The position numbers and the translations under genes were made by a program. A model generated the notes under the pieces. The model was not told the origin of the DNA and searched no databases. It saw only the letters and a list, made by a program, of their open reading frames with translations. Below, piece by piece: positions 11,274-22,113 of a stretch of 64,000 bases of DNA; position 1 is the first letter of the stretch; each line of letters starts with the position of its first letter. The DNA is from Symbiodinium natans (taxonomy: Eukaryota; Sar; Dinophyceae; Suessiales; Symbiodiniaceae). Location: the NCBI GenBank assembly GCA_905221605.1, contig CAJNDS010000557.1, forward strand, positions 1,526,579 through 1,590,578, read 5' to 3'.

Positions 11274-11548
11274 CCTAAACCCTAAACCCTCAACCCTAAA
11301 CCCTAAACCCTAATCCCTAAACCCGAAACCCTAAACCCTCAACCCTCAACCCTCAGCCCTCAACCCTCAACCCTCAACCCTAAACCCTAAACCCTCAACC
11401 CTCAACCCTCAACCCTCAACCCTAAACCCTAAACCCTAAATCCTAAACCCTAAACCCTAACCCTAAACCCTCAACCCTCAACCCTCAACCCTAAACCCTA
11501 AACCCTAAACCCTCCTAAACCCTAAACCCTAAGCCCTAAACCCTAAAC
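11274..11548. repeat. CCCTAAA / CCCTCAA array
   Basis: Runs of CCCTCAA and CCCTAAA alternate in blocks of 2-6 units. Poly-A/C text follows immediately. The block structure again shows local homogenisation of single-base variants. Confidence 0.9.
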
Positions 11549-11777
11549 CCCCCCAAAAAAAAAGCTCCCAAAAAACAACAAAAAATCCTAATTTAATTCT
11601 CCGGCCCCTTATACCCCTTAAGTTCAAGAGCAGACAGCGAGGGTGTCCTTAAAAACCCTAAGGCCGCAGCCCTGGGTGAACCCGCATGGACCTCCGTAAC
11701 AGCATATCTCTGTATAGACAGTCATAACAATTAGCAATGGCAGTAAAGATCGTAAATCCTTGTGCTGCGCTTAGGGT

Positions 11778-11896
11778 CTTGGTAGCCCAGTGGTACCCTT
11801 TTCCCTTTTATTGGGGGGGTTCAAGGTTCCGTTAAAAAAACTAACCAACCCAAAAAAGGGTGCCCTCATTAAAATATGGTTACTAGGGTAGCCAAG
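11778..11896. mobile_element. MITE-like element family A, copy 2
   Basis: Starts with CTTGGTAGCCCAGTGGTACC and ends with AAAATATGGTTACTAGGGTAGCCAAG, so the ends pair with one extra base. The inner arms CCCTTTTATTGG and CCAACCCAAAAAAGGG also pair. No reading frame of its own. Confidence 0.75.
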
Positions 11897-12268
11897 GGGT
11901 TTAGGATTGAGGGACAAACAAAACCTGTCTACGGCTTTTTGTTTCAGGCCGTGGGGGACTGGGAAGTGGTACGGGTCTGTCGTAATCATTGCGCCAGACT
12001 GCACGACACCCGAAGGAGCCCAAAACATAGTTTAGGGTTTAGGGTTTAGGGTTAGGGGTTAGGGTTTAGGGTAGCAACGCTACTACACCCAGAATTTGAG
12101 TCCCAACGCTTAACCCTTAAGCCGAGGCCGTTGTCTAAGCCCCTGGCTTACGCCCTTAAGTCTTAGGTCCTGAAACCCTAAACCACATCCAAACCCTATA
12201 AACCCTGTAAACCCTATATGAACCCTTTGAACCCTGCAAACCCTGGCACCCTAAACTTACACCCCAAG

Positions 12269-12320
12269 AAGCCCCTGAGTGAGGACATGCACACGCTGAC
12301 TATCGCGGAGCACCACCACG
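12269..12320 (+). CDS. Exon candidate (KPLSEDMHTLTIAEHHH)
   Basis: After CCCCAAG| the frame reads KPLSEDMHTLTIAEHHH and stops being open at a TAG two codons later; a GC donor (CACG|GCTAGG) fits. HTLTIAE is compatible with the HT-ALT strand of an RCC1 blade, but the match is short. A long TTTAGGG array starts at about 12350. Confidence 0.4.
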
Positions 12321-12349
12321 GCTAGGCGCAGCCGGGCACTTCAGCTTTA

Positions 12350-12425
12350 GGGTTTAGGGTTTAGGGTTTAGGGTTTAGGGTTTAGGGTTTAGGGTTTAGG
12401 GTTTAGGGTTTAGGGTTTAGGGCTA
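12350..12425. repeat. TTTAGGG array
   Basis: About 10 near-perfect TTTAGGG units pass into GGGCTATTA units. It separates exon candidates. Confidence 0.9.
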
Positions 12426-13055
12426 TTAGGGCTATTAGGGCCATTAGGGCTATTCGGGCTATTAGGGCTTAGGGTTTAGGGTTTGGGGTTGAGAACCCAA
12501 GCCCTAAGCCGCAAAACCCTGGTGCCAACGGAAGCGGTATCACAGCTCGATGATGTTGTTCCAGGACCCAGTGTAGGCCCTTATCATTTGTTTCAGGGCT
12601 TGGGTTCCCTCATAAGCCTCGTAACCACCCTCAACCTAAACCCTAAAGCTTTTTACCTAAGTTACTCTTGGAGTCGCGTGTTCATGTTAACGCCAGGAAA
12701 AAGAAGGGGTATGACCCGCACTACTGCAACTCCTACGGAGGGTAGTTAGTGTGGACCTACCCAAGAACGCCGGGCCATCCAGGGTTTTATAGGGTTTAGG
12801 TGTTACCAAAGTTTAGGGTTGTTTTTGCGTATTCAAGTTTAAGGTTTGTAGTTTAGGGATTTAAATGTAGGCTTTGGGGTTAAAAGTTTTGGGGTTCGGG
12901 GTTTGGGCGGGCTGGGGCTGCACCTCGAACGCCTGCACCCTTTTGTAGGCTGTTTTGGGTTAAGTTTAGAGTTTAGGATTTAGGGTTTAGGGTTTAGGGT
13001 TTAGGGCTTGCAATCACCTACAGCATTGAAGCACTGACTCCTCAAACCTTTAAAG

Positions 13056-13117
13056 CGGCCGCAGACCAACAGCCGCCACAGCAGCGTAGTGGCAAAACGG
13101 GGAGACCTACAAAAAAG
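13056..13117 (+). CDS. Exon candidate next to a MITE
   Basis: An AG acceptor (TTTAAAG|) and a good GT donor (AAAAAAG|GTATGC) enclose an open frame reading RPQTNSRHSSVVAKRGDLQK. The donor lies only about 20 bp before an inverted-repeat element, so that element would sit inside the following intron. Confidence 0.4.
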
Positions 13118-13138
13118 GTATGCTTTGGCTCTTGCAAG

Positions 13139-13243
13139 CTTGGTATCCCAGCGGTACCCTTTGGCGCTTTTTTGGTTCCAGGTTCCCTTATAAATCCCCC
13201 CAAGAAGGGTACCCTTATTACACTATGGCTACTCGGCTACCAG
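13139..13243. mobile_element. MITE-like element family A, copy 3
   Basis: CTTGGTATCCCAGCGGTACCCTTT at the left pairs with AAGGGTACCCTT and CTCGGCTACCAGG at the right, with several mismatches. About 105 bp, no coding capacity. Confidence 0.65.
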
Positions 13244-14400
13244 GCATGCTGACACCTGAATTCCGCCTCGCCAAGCCCACCAGAGAAACTCGAAGCACTA
13301 ACCCATTCAAGCCTGACGAACCAGCGCTCCCCGAAACCGCAATATCCCTCAAACCTAAACCCTAAACCCTAAGCCCTAAGCCCTGTATACCCTAAACCCT
13401 AGCCCTAAACCCTAAACCCTGGGCAACTGGCAGGCGCCTCGTGAGCAAGACTCTAATTGCATGAAGCCACCTGTTTCACCTACAGTGGGGAGCCAGGGGG
13501 AGAGCAGAAAGTTCAGGGCTTTCAGGTCTTAAGTTTTTGGTGGGGTTCAGGGTTTAGGGATTCGGGTTTAGCCCACACATGCTTCATGCTTGTAGCCCAA
13601 GGGCAGCCCAGTTGCGACGCTTCGGAATACGGCCCCTGGATTAAAAGGGCTCTTGAGAAGGGCCCCCAAACCCAAACGGCCCTGGCAGTGCACCCCGCTA
13701 CGTGCACAAAGAAGCTTCTTACTCGGTTGGGTGTTGCGTCTTCTTTTTTTTGTTGGCTCGAGGTCTTGGTGGGTTGGGCACAAAAATGTTGAGGGTGCAC
13801 CTTCGGCCTCAAGAGTTTTCGGGCTTGTAGATGGGACTCTTTCGTTATTGGGTCTGGTTCCCGTTGTCATCATAGGGATCTCCCAAGAGGCCACAATTTG
13901 GAGAATCCCCATCGCCCCCTAAACCCGAGACCCTAAGCCCTAAACCTAAACCCTAAACCCAAAACCCTCCCTCTTCCACGAGTTCTGCCTACAAGCCTGA
14001 GGGCTTAAGAGTTTAAACCCAGGCTAGTTTACAATTTCAGAACTGCAGGGTTGAGGGGTTTAGCGTTTAGGGTTTAGGGTGTTCCTTCTCCCCCCTCCTC
14101 TTCAGTGATGGCGCTGCTGCTCGAAGAGCCAGCAGGCGAAGGGCTTTAACAAGTTTTGGCTGCCAGGACGCAACCACAACGAAGTAGCCCTAAACCCTAA
14201 ACCCAAAACCCAAACCGCTTGAGCCCTGAACCCTAAACCTACGCGTAGCCTCAAGTCAAAGCCGCGTGTTGACACGGGTGCTCATCCGTGCAGGCGCCCG
14301 CTGTATCCCGAAACCGAACCCTAAGCCCGACCACAAGTGAAGCGTGCTGGTGGCCGAATGAGAGTTGAGCCGGCGGTCTCTCGAAAATGCTGTGCCTCAA

Positions 14401-15922
14401 GCCTGAAGCACCCTAAGCCCTAAACCTCAAACACAAAGACCCTCAATCGTAAGCCCTCAACTCCAAGGCGTGAAACTCAACACGCAGCCCTTGCCTTCTA
14501 AGCCCTACTCTAAAGCTTTTCTGGTGATCGCCGGACATCCCAGAATGTGAATTCACCGCACGGCGCGACGCGCCACTTTTCAGAGTCAGAAAAAGCCATC
14601 AAGAAGCACCCCTGAAACCCAAACCCTGTCTGCATGTCTGGCTGTCAACACTGTCTGCTTTTCGTTCTGCGCCATATGTTCACGCTCCTCGAAAATAGTT
14701 CAGCGTCGGCGTGTTTGATTGTCTGAGTGTCAGGGCTAGCAGGCACTCAGAAAACTGACGCTGAGACGCTCAAAATCGGGACCGGGACATCACTGGCCTG
14801 TGCTAGTGGCTGTCGGCTTGCCATTGAAAGAGCGGACCCCCTTCTATTCTAGAAGCACTCTGTGGAGCTTCAACTCAGCCCCAGTAGCGCCGTGCCTAGC
14901 CTTTGAGGGATCTTGACCATGCTCCCTCCAGACCATCCACAGGCTCTAGGGTTTAGGGTTTAGGGTATCCCAAAGCAGCAGGTAACGCTCTGGCAAACCT
15001 ACAACTACTAACCCATTGGTACCTGGTACCTCGCATGCCGACGCCTTCACATCCATGTACCACCAGCCAGCACCTGCTATGTGGATTCCATGTGGAAGAT
15101 GACAGAAAAACACCAAAACCACGACTACTCGTATCCACCAAAAAACATATCGGACATATATGCCGAGCTCCAGCTCAAATTGAGGTGGTCGATTCGCAGA
15201 AGAGCGGTTCTCCACTCTCGGCGCATCATGAACATCCCATTGATTATTCATGGAAATGGAGAGGAAGCGCTTGAACTTGTGTCTTGCCAGAGTGTGACGG
15301 AGGGCATCTAGCAGGTTTTCGTTGCCATGCATCAGGCACGCCTTTGCAGCACAGCCAGTGCTTGCAAACACGACAAGAATCAGCATGAGTGATTGCAGCC
15401 AGCAATGCAAGTAGAGATGTAGCCAATCATGAGTGCGATCAGCCGTTGAGAAAGTGTGTCTGCAGCAACACGATCCGTCAAGAGTTACTAGTTCTCTTGG
15501 GGCAGTCCCGCTCCGCGGTCGAGGCGGAAGGGAGATTCGAAGTGTCCAAGAATGTCTTGACATGTCGGTTTCACTGATGTAGAGACGTCGCCTTCAAGTG
15601 AGACCCGCATGTCCAAGACACCTGAACCGGCGCCAGAAAAGTATCATGTTCATGTTGCACGAAGGTACAAGTGGTCTTACTACGTCAGACCTAGTCAGAT
15701 TGTGTGTGGTCTTGGAGTTCCCGCTGAATTTTCGCAGAACCTCAACTCTGGACAGGTGCAGACACCAGGAGGCTCTGCGGCGCTTTCAGTGTTGTTGCTT
15801 ATCTGCCTCCGATTTTTTAGATACAGTTTTTTTGGCAAGTGTCGTGTATTTGAGCTATGCATATATCTCCATGTTGCGGCCAGACTCTGGCAGAGTCCCA
15901 GGTCCCTCGTACTCTCCCAACT
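14401..15922. other. Non-repetitive block, mostly intergenic
   Basis: This block nearly lacks telomere-like repeats apart from a short run at 14947-14965. A 205-codon minus frame (14946-15563) is open but has no motif, starts without context and ends in repeat text; overlapping + frames are shorter. I treat it as the intergenic region upstream of the reading frame at 15923. Confidence 0.5.
14701..14763. repeat. Imperfect hairpin
   Basis: CAGCGTC at the left pairs with GACGCTG at the right, and inside it TCTGAGTG pairs with CACTCAGA around a 14-base loop. Two nested perfect stems (7 and 8 bp) in unique DNA suggest a small structured element; no further copy was noticed. Confidence 0.55.
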
Positions 15923-16249
15923 ATGTCTGCGCCAGCGTGGTGTGACAAGGAGTTCACCATCGGCGCCAGGGGCACGTATTGCTTCAACAGCGATGGCACC
16001 GTCACTCGCGACTCTGAGCCATCGAGCTGGGATGACTTGCACCTGAAAGATGACGGCACCGGCCTTGAAGAGGACTCTGTGAAGACGACCAGCGTTCGCC
16101 ACGAAGGCACATGGTAGGCGCTCGACGAGGGGCAGGTGAGTGTGAACTTCCGAACAACGATCCGGACCAAATCAGACGGCAAGACAGTGTCAGAAGGGAT
16201 CAACTGGTTTGAAACCCTGCAATGGCGAGGAGATGCCTTTGAAGAGTAA
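15923..16249 (+). pseudogene. Hypothetical 108-codon frame interrupted by one TAG
   Basis: ATG at 15923 opens MSAPAWCDKEFTIGARGTYC and continues to HEGTW, where a TAG stands at 16115-16117. The same frame then continues without another stop (ALDEGQVSVNFRTT, SEGINWFETLQWRGDAFEE) to TAA at 16247. The second half is as protein-like as the first (regular alternation, W and F residues, good codon use), so the TAG looks like a recent nonsense change, an assembly error or a recoded codon. Without it the product would be a soluble 108-residue protein rich in beta-type alternation. I recognise no family. No intron signals interrupt it, and CCCTAAA repeats resume at 16512. Confidence 0.6.
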
Positions 16250-16614
16250 GAGGAGGCACCGTGTTTTCTCTCAATTTGAGAGACCTTGCGAGCTGGATTG
16301 GACTCTGCATTGCGGTGCAACTGCTTGGTGGGTCGCAGAAGGCGCAACGGTTGAAAAGGGGAAGCGGAGAACCTGTGCGGAGTGCAGTCTTCTGAATATA
16401 TTTTCACGTACAGGAGGACACATTTCATAATTTGTTGGATGTTGTAGGCTCCGACTAGTGCTGTCGCCTGGAAGCTTTCATGCTTAGCTTGCGAATGATT
16501 GCCCACCCTAAACTTGGTCTAAACCCTAAACCCTAACCCTAAACCCTAAACCCTCTAAACCTTCAACCCCAGGCAAGCATGTTGGCACCGATGTTTGATG
16601 GCCTATGTCTGCAG

Positions 16615-16684
16615 GAGTCTCCATGCCGCTCTGGCGACGCACCGTGCACATCCCACTGCTTCATCAGGAAAATTGACAGCGAGG
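16615..16684 (+). CDS. Exon candidate, cysteine-rich
   Basis: The acceptor TATGTCTGCAG| and a donor created by the repeat itself (GAGG|GTTTAGGG) enclose ESPCRSGDAPCTSHCFIRK followed by IDSE. Four cysteines in 16 residues suggest a disulfide-bonded or metal-binding piece, but other frames are not excluded. The following intron would begin exactly with the TTTAGGG array at 16685. Confidence 0.4.
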
Positions 16685-16800
16685 GTTTAGGGTTTAGGGT
16701 TTAGGGTTTAGGGTTTAGGGTCCAGGGTCTAGGGTTTAGGGTTTAGGGTTTGCGGTTTGGGGCTTGGGTTGGGGTTTTGGGTTCAGGGTGTTGGGTTTAG

Positions 16801-16939
16801 GGTATCCCAGTGGTACCCTTTACCTTTTTGTTGTTGGTACTGGGTTCCCTTCTAAAGTAACCAATCAACAAAGGGTACCCGTTGGAATGAGAGTTTACAG
16901 TGGGTGGTACGGATCATAAGATGTTTACTGGGCTACCAT
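16801..16939. mobile_element. MITE-like element family A, copy 4
   Basis: Left end GGTATCCCAGTGGTACCCTTTACC, right end TTTACTGGGCTACC. The right arm carries about 30 extra bases compared with copy 1. It directly follows a TTTAGGG/GGTTTGGG stretch. Confidence 0.65.
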
Positions 16940-17733
16940 GAAAATTGAGGATGTGCTTGATTGAGCTGTCTTGCCAGGTCAGCGGGCATCTAGCGGGTTT
17001 GAGTTGGGGTGTGACCGCTCGCGCGCGAGCCGGCGGGGATCCAAAAGCTTCCCAGGACGTTGGTAAACTCAGGGGGTTTCCACAAGCACAAGAAGCGGGC
17101 TTTTGGTCCCAATGGCAGTACATGTAGCATGCGTAGGGCGTGAAGCCATTCGATTTAGGTTTGTTTCAGTAGCACTCGAACGTTCACAAGTGGTGCTGCA
17201 TGGATGAATCTCCGTTGGCTTCAACGACAAACATGGGCATGATGCCAAGATTGTGCTCGATGACCCGCAGTTGGCTACAACGTGTGGCCGGTTTCCATCG
17301 TGTGCATTCTTGGTCGAGTCTAGCGCAGTATGGAACATGCATTGCTGGCGTACGACATGAGTGCTGCAGCTACAAGCTCCTCAGTAACTGAGGCACAGAT
17401 TTTATCCCTTATGCTTGCAGCCCAGCTGCCGATTTTCGGAGGGGGGTGGGGGGAGGTGAGGGGTGGGGAGGGGAGAGGGGGGGGCAGTGTGCAGCCACAT
17501 GGTGCAAGCCCAGACAGAGGGCTATCATTATGACAAAATGGCCATCTGAAAGCCTGAAATCTAGCTTTCCTCATCGCGCACTGAGCCGACACAACAGCAC
17601 GGTCATGGACACCCCTTTCAGGAGAAAACAGCAACCTGACAGGATGGAAGGCAGGCATTGAGACAGGTGGAAGACAGAGCCCTACACCCCTACACCCAGA
17701 GCCAAACGTCTCCAGCTCAAGTCCTGGATGGGT

Positions 17734-17818
17734 GTAGGGTGTAGGGTTTAGGGTTTAGGGTTTAGGGTTTAGGGTTTAGGCTTTAGGGTTTAGGGTTTAG
17801 GGTTTAGGGTTTAGGGTT
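17734..17818. repeat. TTTAGGG array directly upstream of a gene
   Basis: About 11 TTTAGGG units, with one GCTTTAGGG variant, end 14 bases before the start codon at 17833. No TATA-like box is visible between array and ATG. Each unit contains TTTAG, so a spliced-leader acceptor inside the array is conceivable. Confidence 0.9.
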
Positions 17819-17832
17819 GCCCGCGTGGCACC

Positions 17833-19266
17833 ATGTCCCTTACGATTGAGGTAAGCCTTCTGAGTGGCAGGACGGTGTCACTGGAAGCAGAACCGGATGA
17901 GTCTGTAGAAGCCTTGAAAAGCAGGGCACAGAAGTTACTGTCCGTTGGCAAGTTCAAGCTCTTGAACTCCGCGGGAGGCCTCTTGGATGGAGCTGCCACG
18001 CTTGAGGAATGTGGGGTGCAGAGCGGTGATACGCTGACCTTGCAGATGAGCAGGGTTCAATTGTGCAGCAATCAAAGTGCTTTTGCTGCCGTTTTGGGGG
18101 ATGGATCTGTTGCAACCTGGGGCGACGCTGGGCAAGGTGGCGACAGCAGTCGTATGAAGGATCAGCTAAAGAACGTCCAGCAAATCCAAGCTACCTGGAA
18201 GGCCTTTGCTGCTATTTTAGGCGATGGGTCCGTTTTGACCTGGGGCGATGCCGTCTGTGGCGGTGACAGCAGTCAGGTGGAAAATCAGTTAAAGGATGTG
18301 CAGCAGGTTCAAGCATGTGAAGATGCTTTTGCCGCCATTCTAGGCGATGGGTCTGTTGTGACATGGGGCCATGCTGACCGAGGCGGCGACAGCAGTGGCG
18401 TACAAGATCAGCTGAAGGATGTACGGCAGATTCGAGCATCGGCTTGGGCTTTTGCTGCCATTCTGGGCAATGGCTGTGTTGTGACCTGGGGCGATGACCG
18501 CTTTGGAGCCGACAGCAGTACTGTGCAACATCAGCTGAAGCATGTGCGTCAGGTCCAATCAAGTGAGCAGGCATTTGCTGCTATCCTAGGCGATGGATCC
18601 ATCGTGACTTGGGGTCATGGTGGCGGTGGTGGCTACAGCGGTCATGTGCAAGAGCAGTTGAAGGGCGTGCAGCAGGTCCAAGCATCTGGCGACGCCTTTG
18701 CTGCCATTCTGAGTGATGGGTCCGTCGTGACCTGGGGCGATGCTGGCTGCGGTGGCGACAGCAATGGTGTGCAAGATCAGCTGAAGGACGTACAGCAGAT
18801 GCAAGCTACTAGCAGGGCTTTTGCTGCTGTTCTGAGCGATGGGTCGGTGGTGACCTGGGGCGATGCTCGCGATGGTGGCGACAGCAGTGGTGTGCAAGAT
18901 CAGCTAAAGGACGTACAGCAGATCCAAGCTACTAGCAGGGCTTTTGCTGCCATTCTGGGCGACGGATCCGTCGTGACCTGGGGCAACGCTGCTTGTGGTG
19001 GCCACAGCATTCATGTGGAGCATCAGCTGAAGGGCGTACAGCAGATCCAAGCTACCAGAGACGCTTTTGCCGCTCTTCTGGGCGATGGGTCTGTTGTAAC
19101 CTGGGGTGAAGCGCACAGTGGTGGCCACAGCATTCACGTGGAGAATCAGCTGAAGGGCGTGCAGCAGATCCAAGCTACCAAGTGCGCTTTTGCCGCCATT
19201 CTGGGCGATGGGTCTGTTGTGACCTGGGGCCGTGCTGAGTACGGTGGCGACAGCAGTCAAGTGTAA
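17833..19266 (+). CDS. Ubiquitin-like domain plus ten RCC1-like repeats
   Basis: 477 residues, intronless. Residues 1-73 form a ubiquitin-like beta-grasp domain (MSLTIEVSLLSGRTVSLEAE, ending SGDTLTLQM). From residue 84 there are ten tandem repeats of exactly 41 residues on the pattern FAAILGDGSVVTWGDA, then GGDSS, then QLKDVQQIQAT; the last repeat is cut after GGDSSQV by TAA. The VVTWG core resembles RCC1/ATS1 propeller blades; proteins of this design are abundant in dinoflagellate genomes. The role is probably protein binding; a link to ubiquitin signalling is inferred from the N-terminal domain only. The nucleotide repeat unit is 123 bp and well conserved, so copy number may vary. The stop falls inside a repeat (GTG TAA where CAA would continue the pattern), so the C-terminus may be truncated. 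Neighbouring islands carry introns; this gene does not, which would fit retroposition. Confidence 0.88.
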   Translation: MSLTIEVSLLSGRTVSLEAEPDESVEALKSRAQKLLSVGKFKLLNSAGGLLDGAATLEECGVQSGDTLTLQMSRVQLCSNQSAFAAVLGDGSVATWGDAGQGGDSSRMKDQLKNVQQIQATWKAFAAILGDGSVLTWGDAVCGGDSSQVENQLKDVQQVQACEDAFAAILGDGSVVTWGHADRGGDSSGVQDQLKDVRQIRASAWAFAAILGNGCVVTWGDDRFGADSSTVQHQLKHVRQVQSSEQAFAAILGDGSIVTWGHGGGGGYSGHVQEQLKGVQQVQASGDAFAAILSDGSVVTWGDAGCGGDSNGVQDQLKDVQQMQATSRAFAAVLSDGSVVTWGDARDGGDSSGVQDQLKDVQQIQATSRAFAAILGDGSVVTWGNAACGGHSIHVEHQLKGVQQIQATRDAFAALLGDGSVVTWGEAHSGGHSIHVENQLKGVQQIQATKCAFAAILGDGSVVTWGRAEYGGDSSQV

Positions 19267-20881
19267 CATCATCTGGTCTTTCACTCGCGTTCTTCCGCCT
19301 CGCTCTCGCAGGGTGTAAGGCTCTATATAGGACCTTTGAGAGTTTTCATACCTGTCGCTTTTGGGTTTCCGGGTTTCAGGATGTTTGAGGGCTGTTGGCC
19401 CTTGCAATTTATGGTGGGTTTAGGGTTTAGGGGTTTAGGGTTGAGGGTAGGAGACATCGGGTTAGGCTTCAGGGTTTCGGGCTGGGTTTAGTTTAGGCTT
19501 GAGAAGTGGGTTTAGGGTTTTTGGGCCAGGCCTTAGGGTTGAGAGGCCTTCAGGACCTTGTAGGGTTTGTACAAAGCTCCTATACATCCATTGGCCCTCA
19601 ACCCCTTACCCCTTGTAAGGCCCAAGTCCAACGACCCACACCTTAGAACTCTCAAACCCTACGGAAGTATCGAGCGTCATCAAACTCAGAAAAGTCATGA
19701 AATATCGCAAAGTGCGCAACAGATCTTGGCCCATGATCAGGGCTTAGCGGCTCTCCCCCAACTGTCTTGATCTTGAGAGCAGCGATGCTCTGAAGAAATG
19801 CCGCCCCCTATAGTGCCCTTATTGGGGGCCTAGAAGGTATAAACCCTAAACCCGAAACCCGAACCCCTATATCCAGCCCTGATTAGGGTGCCAGAGAGCC
19901 TGGGGACGAAGTTGTCCGTCCAAGCGAAGCTGCGGATCAAAGCATCTCGGTAGCGAACTGCGGTTCCGCCACCCTAAGATCACACGACTTCTGACTCCAG
20001 ACGTCCTACACGAAGTCCCGACCCGCCCAGCAAGTAGAACTCCCGCACCCACCGGATACTTGCACAAGCTGGGAAGAAACACTTAAAAACAACATCGCCG
20101 TAAGGACCAAGGTCAAAAAACCCTCTACACTCCCCCGCCCTCCCCGAGCCGCCAAAGCAGACCAGACCCGTTATACCCTGAGCCCAAACCCCAACATCTT
20201 CAGCCCTAAGCCCAAGAGCCCCTTAAAGCGTCGCGCAGTTCTGTTCCAGAGATCCGCACGTCCCCTTGCGGAGTTGGGGGCCATGGGCTGCTGTGCCAGC
20301 TACAGTCGGGCACTAAAGGGGATGGAGGGCTTAGGGTCTCTTTTTTTTTTGGGGGGGGGGGGGGGTTAAGGCTTTATTTGTTTAGGCTTTAGGGTTTGGG
20401 TGTGCACGTCAGAGTTTAGGGCTTACAGGGCGGGTTTCGGACTTTAGGGCTTTAGGGTGTTGGGCTGAAGGAAGCCCAAAACCCCGAACCCTAAACCCGT
20501 TTGGGGTTCAGGGCCTTTCGGGCCTAGATATGGGTGAGGGCTTGTATTCAAGGCTCAGTTTTTTTTTGCGATGGAGCCTATACTGATGGTTGGAACCGAT
20601 ACGTTCAGCTAGCTAGGACTAGCTAGGGCGGATCTCGCTGTTGGTTGCTGCTAGACATTGTGACGTTTTGAGTTTTAGGTATGGATTTCTGCTTTGGGCT
20701 TCGAAACCTTAGAACACTCATCCTGTATAATATCACTCTTGACAAACCCTAAACCCTAAACCCTAAACCCTACGCCCTGAACCCTGAACCCTAAACCCAA
20801 CGGTGCATCCGTGTGTCAAGTACATGCCCATTCTGGTGCAAAAGTCGGGACTTCTAAGACCGCCTCGCCTCGCTTCCTCAG
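19267..20881. other. Intergenic stretch with telomere-like variants
   Basis: Degenerate TTTAGGG text (19410-19530, 20350-20470) and CCCTAAA text (20742-20802) surround unique DNA at 19550-20330. A region of about 190 bp near 19880-20070 has a minus-strand frame without motif. Homopolymer T/G run at 20341-20366. No gene supported. Confidence 0.5.
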
Positions 20882-20920
20882 GCAAGTCCGTGAAGCCCGC
20901 GAGGATCTTGGAAATCTGGG
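20882..20920 (+). CDS. Exon candidate (QVREAREDLGNL)
   Basis: The acceptor CGCTTCCTCAG| and donor CTGGG|GTTTAGGG enclose 39 nt. One frame gives QVREAREDLGNL, a helical charged peptide; another gives KSVKPARILEIW. The intron again would start with the TTTAGGG unit. No family assigned. Confidence 0.4.
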
Positions 20921-21074
20921 GTTTAGGGTTTAGGGTTCAGGGTTTAGGGTTTAGGGTTTAGAGTTTGGCGTTCAGGGTGTTTAGGGTGTTTAGGTGTGTT
21001 TCCGGGATTTGGGCTTCGGGTTCGGCGTTTTATAGGGGCCGCAAGGCTTGGATGGCTTAAGAATCGAACCCGAG

Positions 21075-21147
21075 ACCCTAAACCCTAAACCCTAAACCCT
21101 AAACCCTAAACCCTAAACCCTAAACCCTAAACCCTAAACCCTGAACC
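21075..21147. repeat. CCCTAAA array
   Basis: About 10 near-perfect CCCTAAA units. Confidence 0.9.
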
Positions 21148-21526
21148 CTATGAAGCCTCAACCCTACGTCCCACAAGAGGCTTTCATGGACCCCAAGGCT
21201 TAAGCCCGACAAAGCAGTAGGTCCAGGCTTCTGTTGGGAAGGAAACCCTAAACCCCAAACGGGGGGCGGCGAAAGCCCGGAAGCCCACAAATAGGGGTGA
21301 GGGTTGCGGAGCTTGGGGTTTCTTAGGGGTTGGGAGGAACTTAGGGTGTTTGTTTAAGGTTTAAGGTTGAGGAGTCGGGGTTTGGACCCCAGGGGCTAAG
21401 GTTGTTGATGGTGTTGCAGGGCTTTAGGCATAGGGTCTGGGGAGTAGCCTTGAGCCGAGGCCTTCGGGTTTAGGGTTTAGGGTTTAGGGTTTAGGGCTTA
21501 GGGTTTAGGGCTTAGGGGTTGTTAAG

Positions 21527-21616
21527 ACCTCTCTGGTGCCCAAGATGGACGACGAGAAGCGTGCCAACAAGAGGCCGCGAAAGACTCCGCACCCACAGTT
21601 TGACCATGCAGGCTGG
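21527..21616 (+). CDS. Exon candidate, basic peptide
   Basis: The acceptor TTGTTAAG| and donor GGCTGG|GTTCGG enclose exactly 30 codons in phase 0: TSLVPKMDDEKRANKRPRKT followed by PHPQFDHAGW. The KRANKRPRK cluster could act as a nuclear localisation signal (inference). The reading continues open past the donor. Flanked by TTTAGGG and TTGAGGG arrays. Confidence 0.5.
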
Positions 21617-21629
21617 GTTCGGCTTGACG

Positions 21630-21790
21630 GGGTTTTGGGTTTAGGGTTGAGGGTTGAGGGTTGAGGGTTTATAGGGTTAATAGGGTTTATAGGGTTATAG
21701 GGTTTATAGGGTTTTTATAGGGTTTATAGGGTTTATAGGGTTTAAAGGGTTTGGGGGTTATGGGGTCTAGGGGTTATAGGGTTTAGGGGA
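21630..21790. repeat. TTGAGGG then TTTATAGGG variant array
   Basis: TTGAGGG units give way to 9-bp TTTATAGGG units and then to GGGGTTATAGGG. Another example of variant blocks within one array. Confidence 0.85.
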
Positions 21791-21980
21791 CCTGAATGAA
21801 GATGCGTAGGGCAGCCTGGCCACCTGAGGGGATCCATTATGTTCCGTAAATTATTGTAATGCTGTTGTTTGGTTCCCTAAGCCCTAAGCGCATACACCCC
21901 GACCGGCTGGAAATAGATGAGGGACAATTGACGGGAGGACTGACCACTTCGGCTGTGTTTTTGGAAGGGAGAGGGAGAGA

Positions 21981-21984
21981 GACT

Positions 21985-22021
<37 letters not shown>
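21981..22021. repeat. GA microsatellite
   Basis: GAGAGAGA run of about 35 bases inside a purine-rich stretch. Open frames across it are compositional. Confidence 0.9.
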
Positions 22022-22022
<1 letters not shown>

Positions 22023-22113
22023 ACTGGGAGGGAGCGGGGCGTGCCTTGGCACGGTTATTGGTTGGACGTTCAGGGAAGCTCACCGAAAGACCGTCATTTT
22101 GCTTCGGGTTTAG

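Larger units (their letters stand above)
12321..14400. other. Repeat-rich stretch with unresolved islands
   Basis: A degenerate relative of element family A lies near 12555-12670 and a clear copy at 13139-13243. A unique block at 13440-13920 has overlapping open frames on both strands, including QPSCDASEYGPWIKRALEKG on the +. I recognise no domain and do not choose between the frames. Confidence 0.45.

Noticed and set aside
14946-15563. 205-codon minus frame
   Set aside because: No motif, no start context, ends in telomere-like text, and several shorter frames overlap on both strands.
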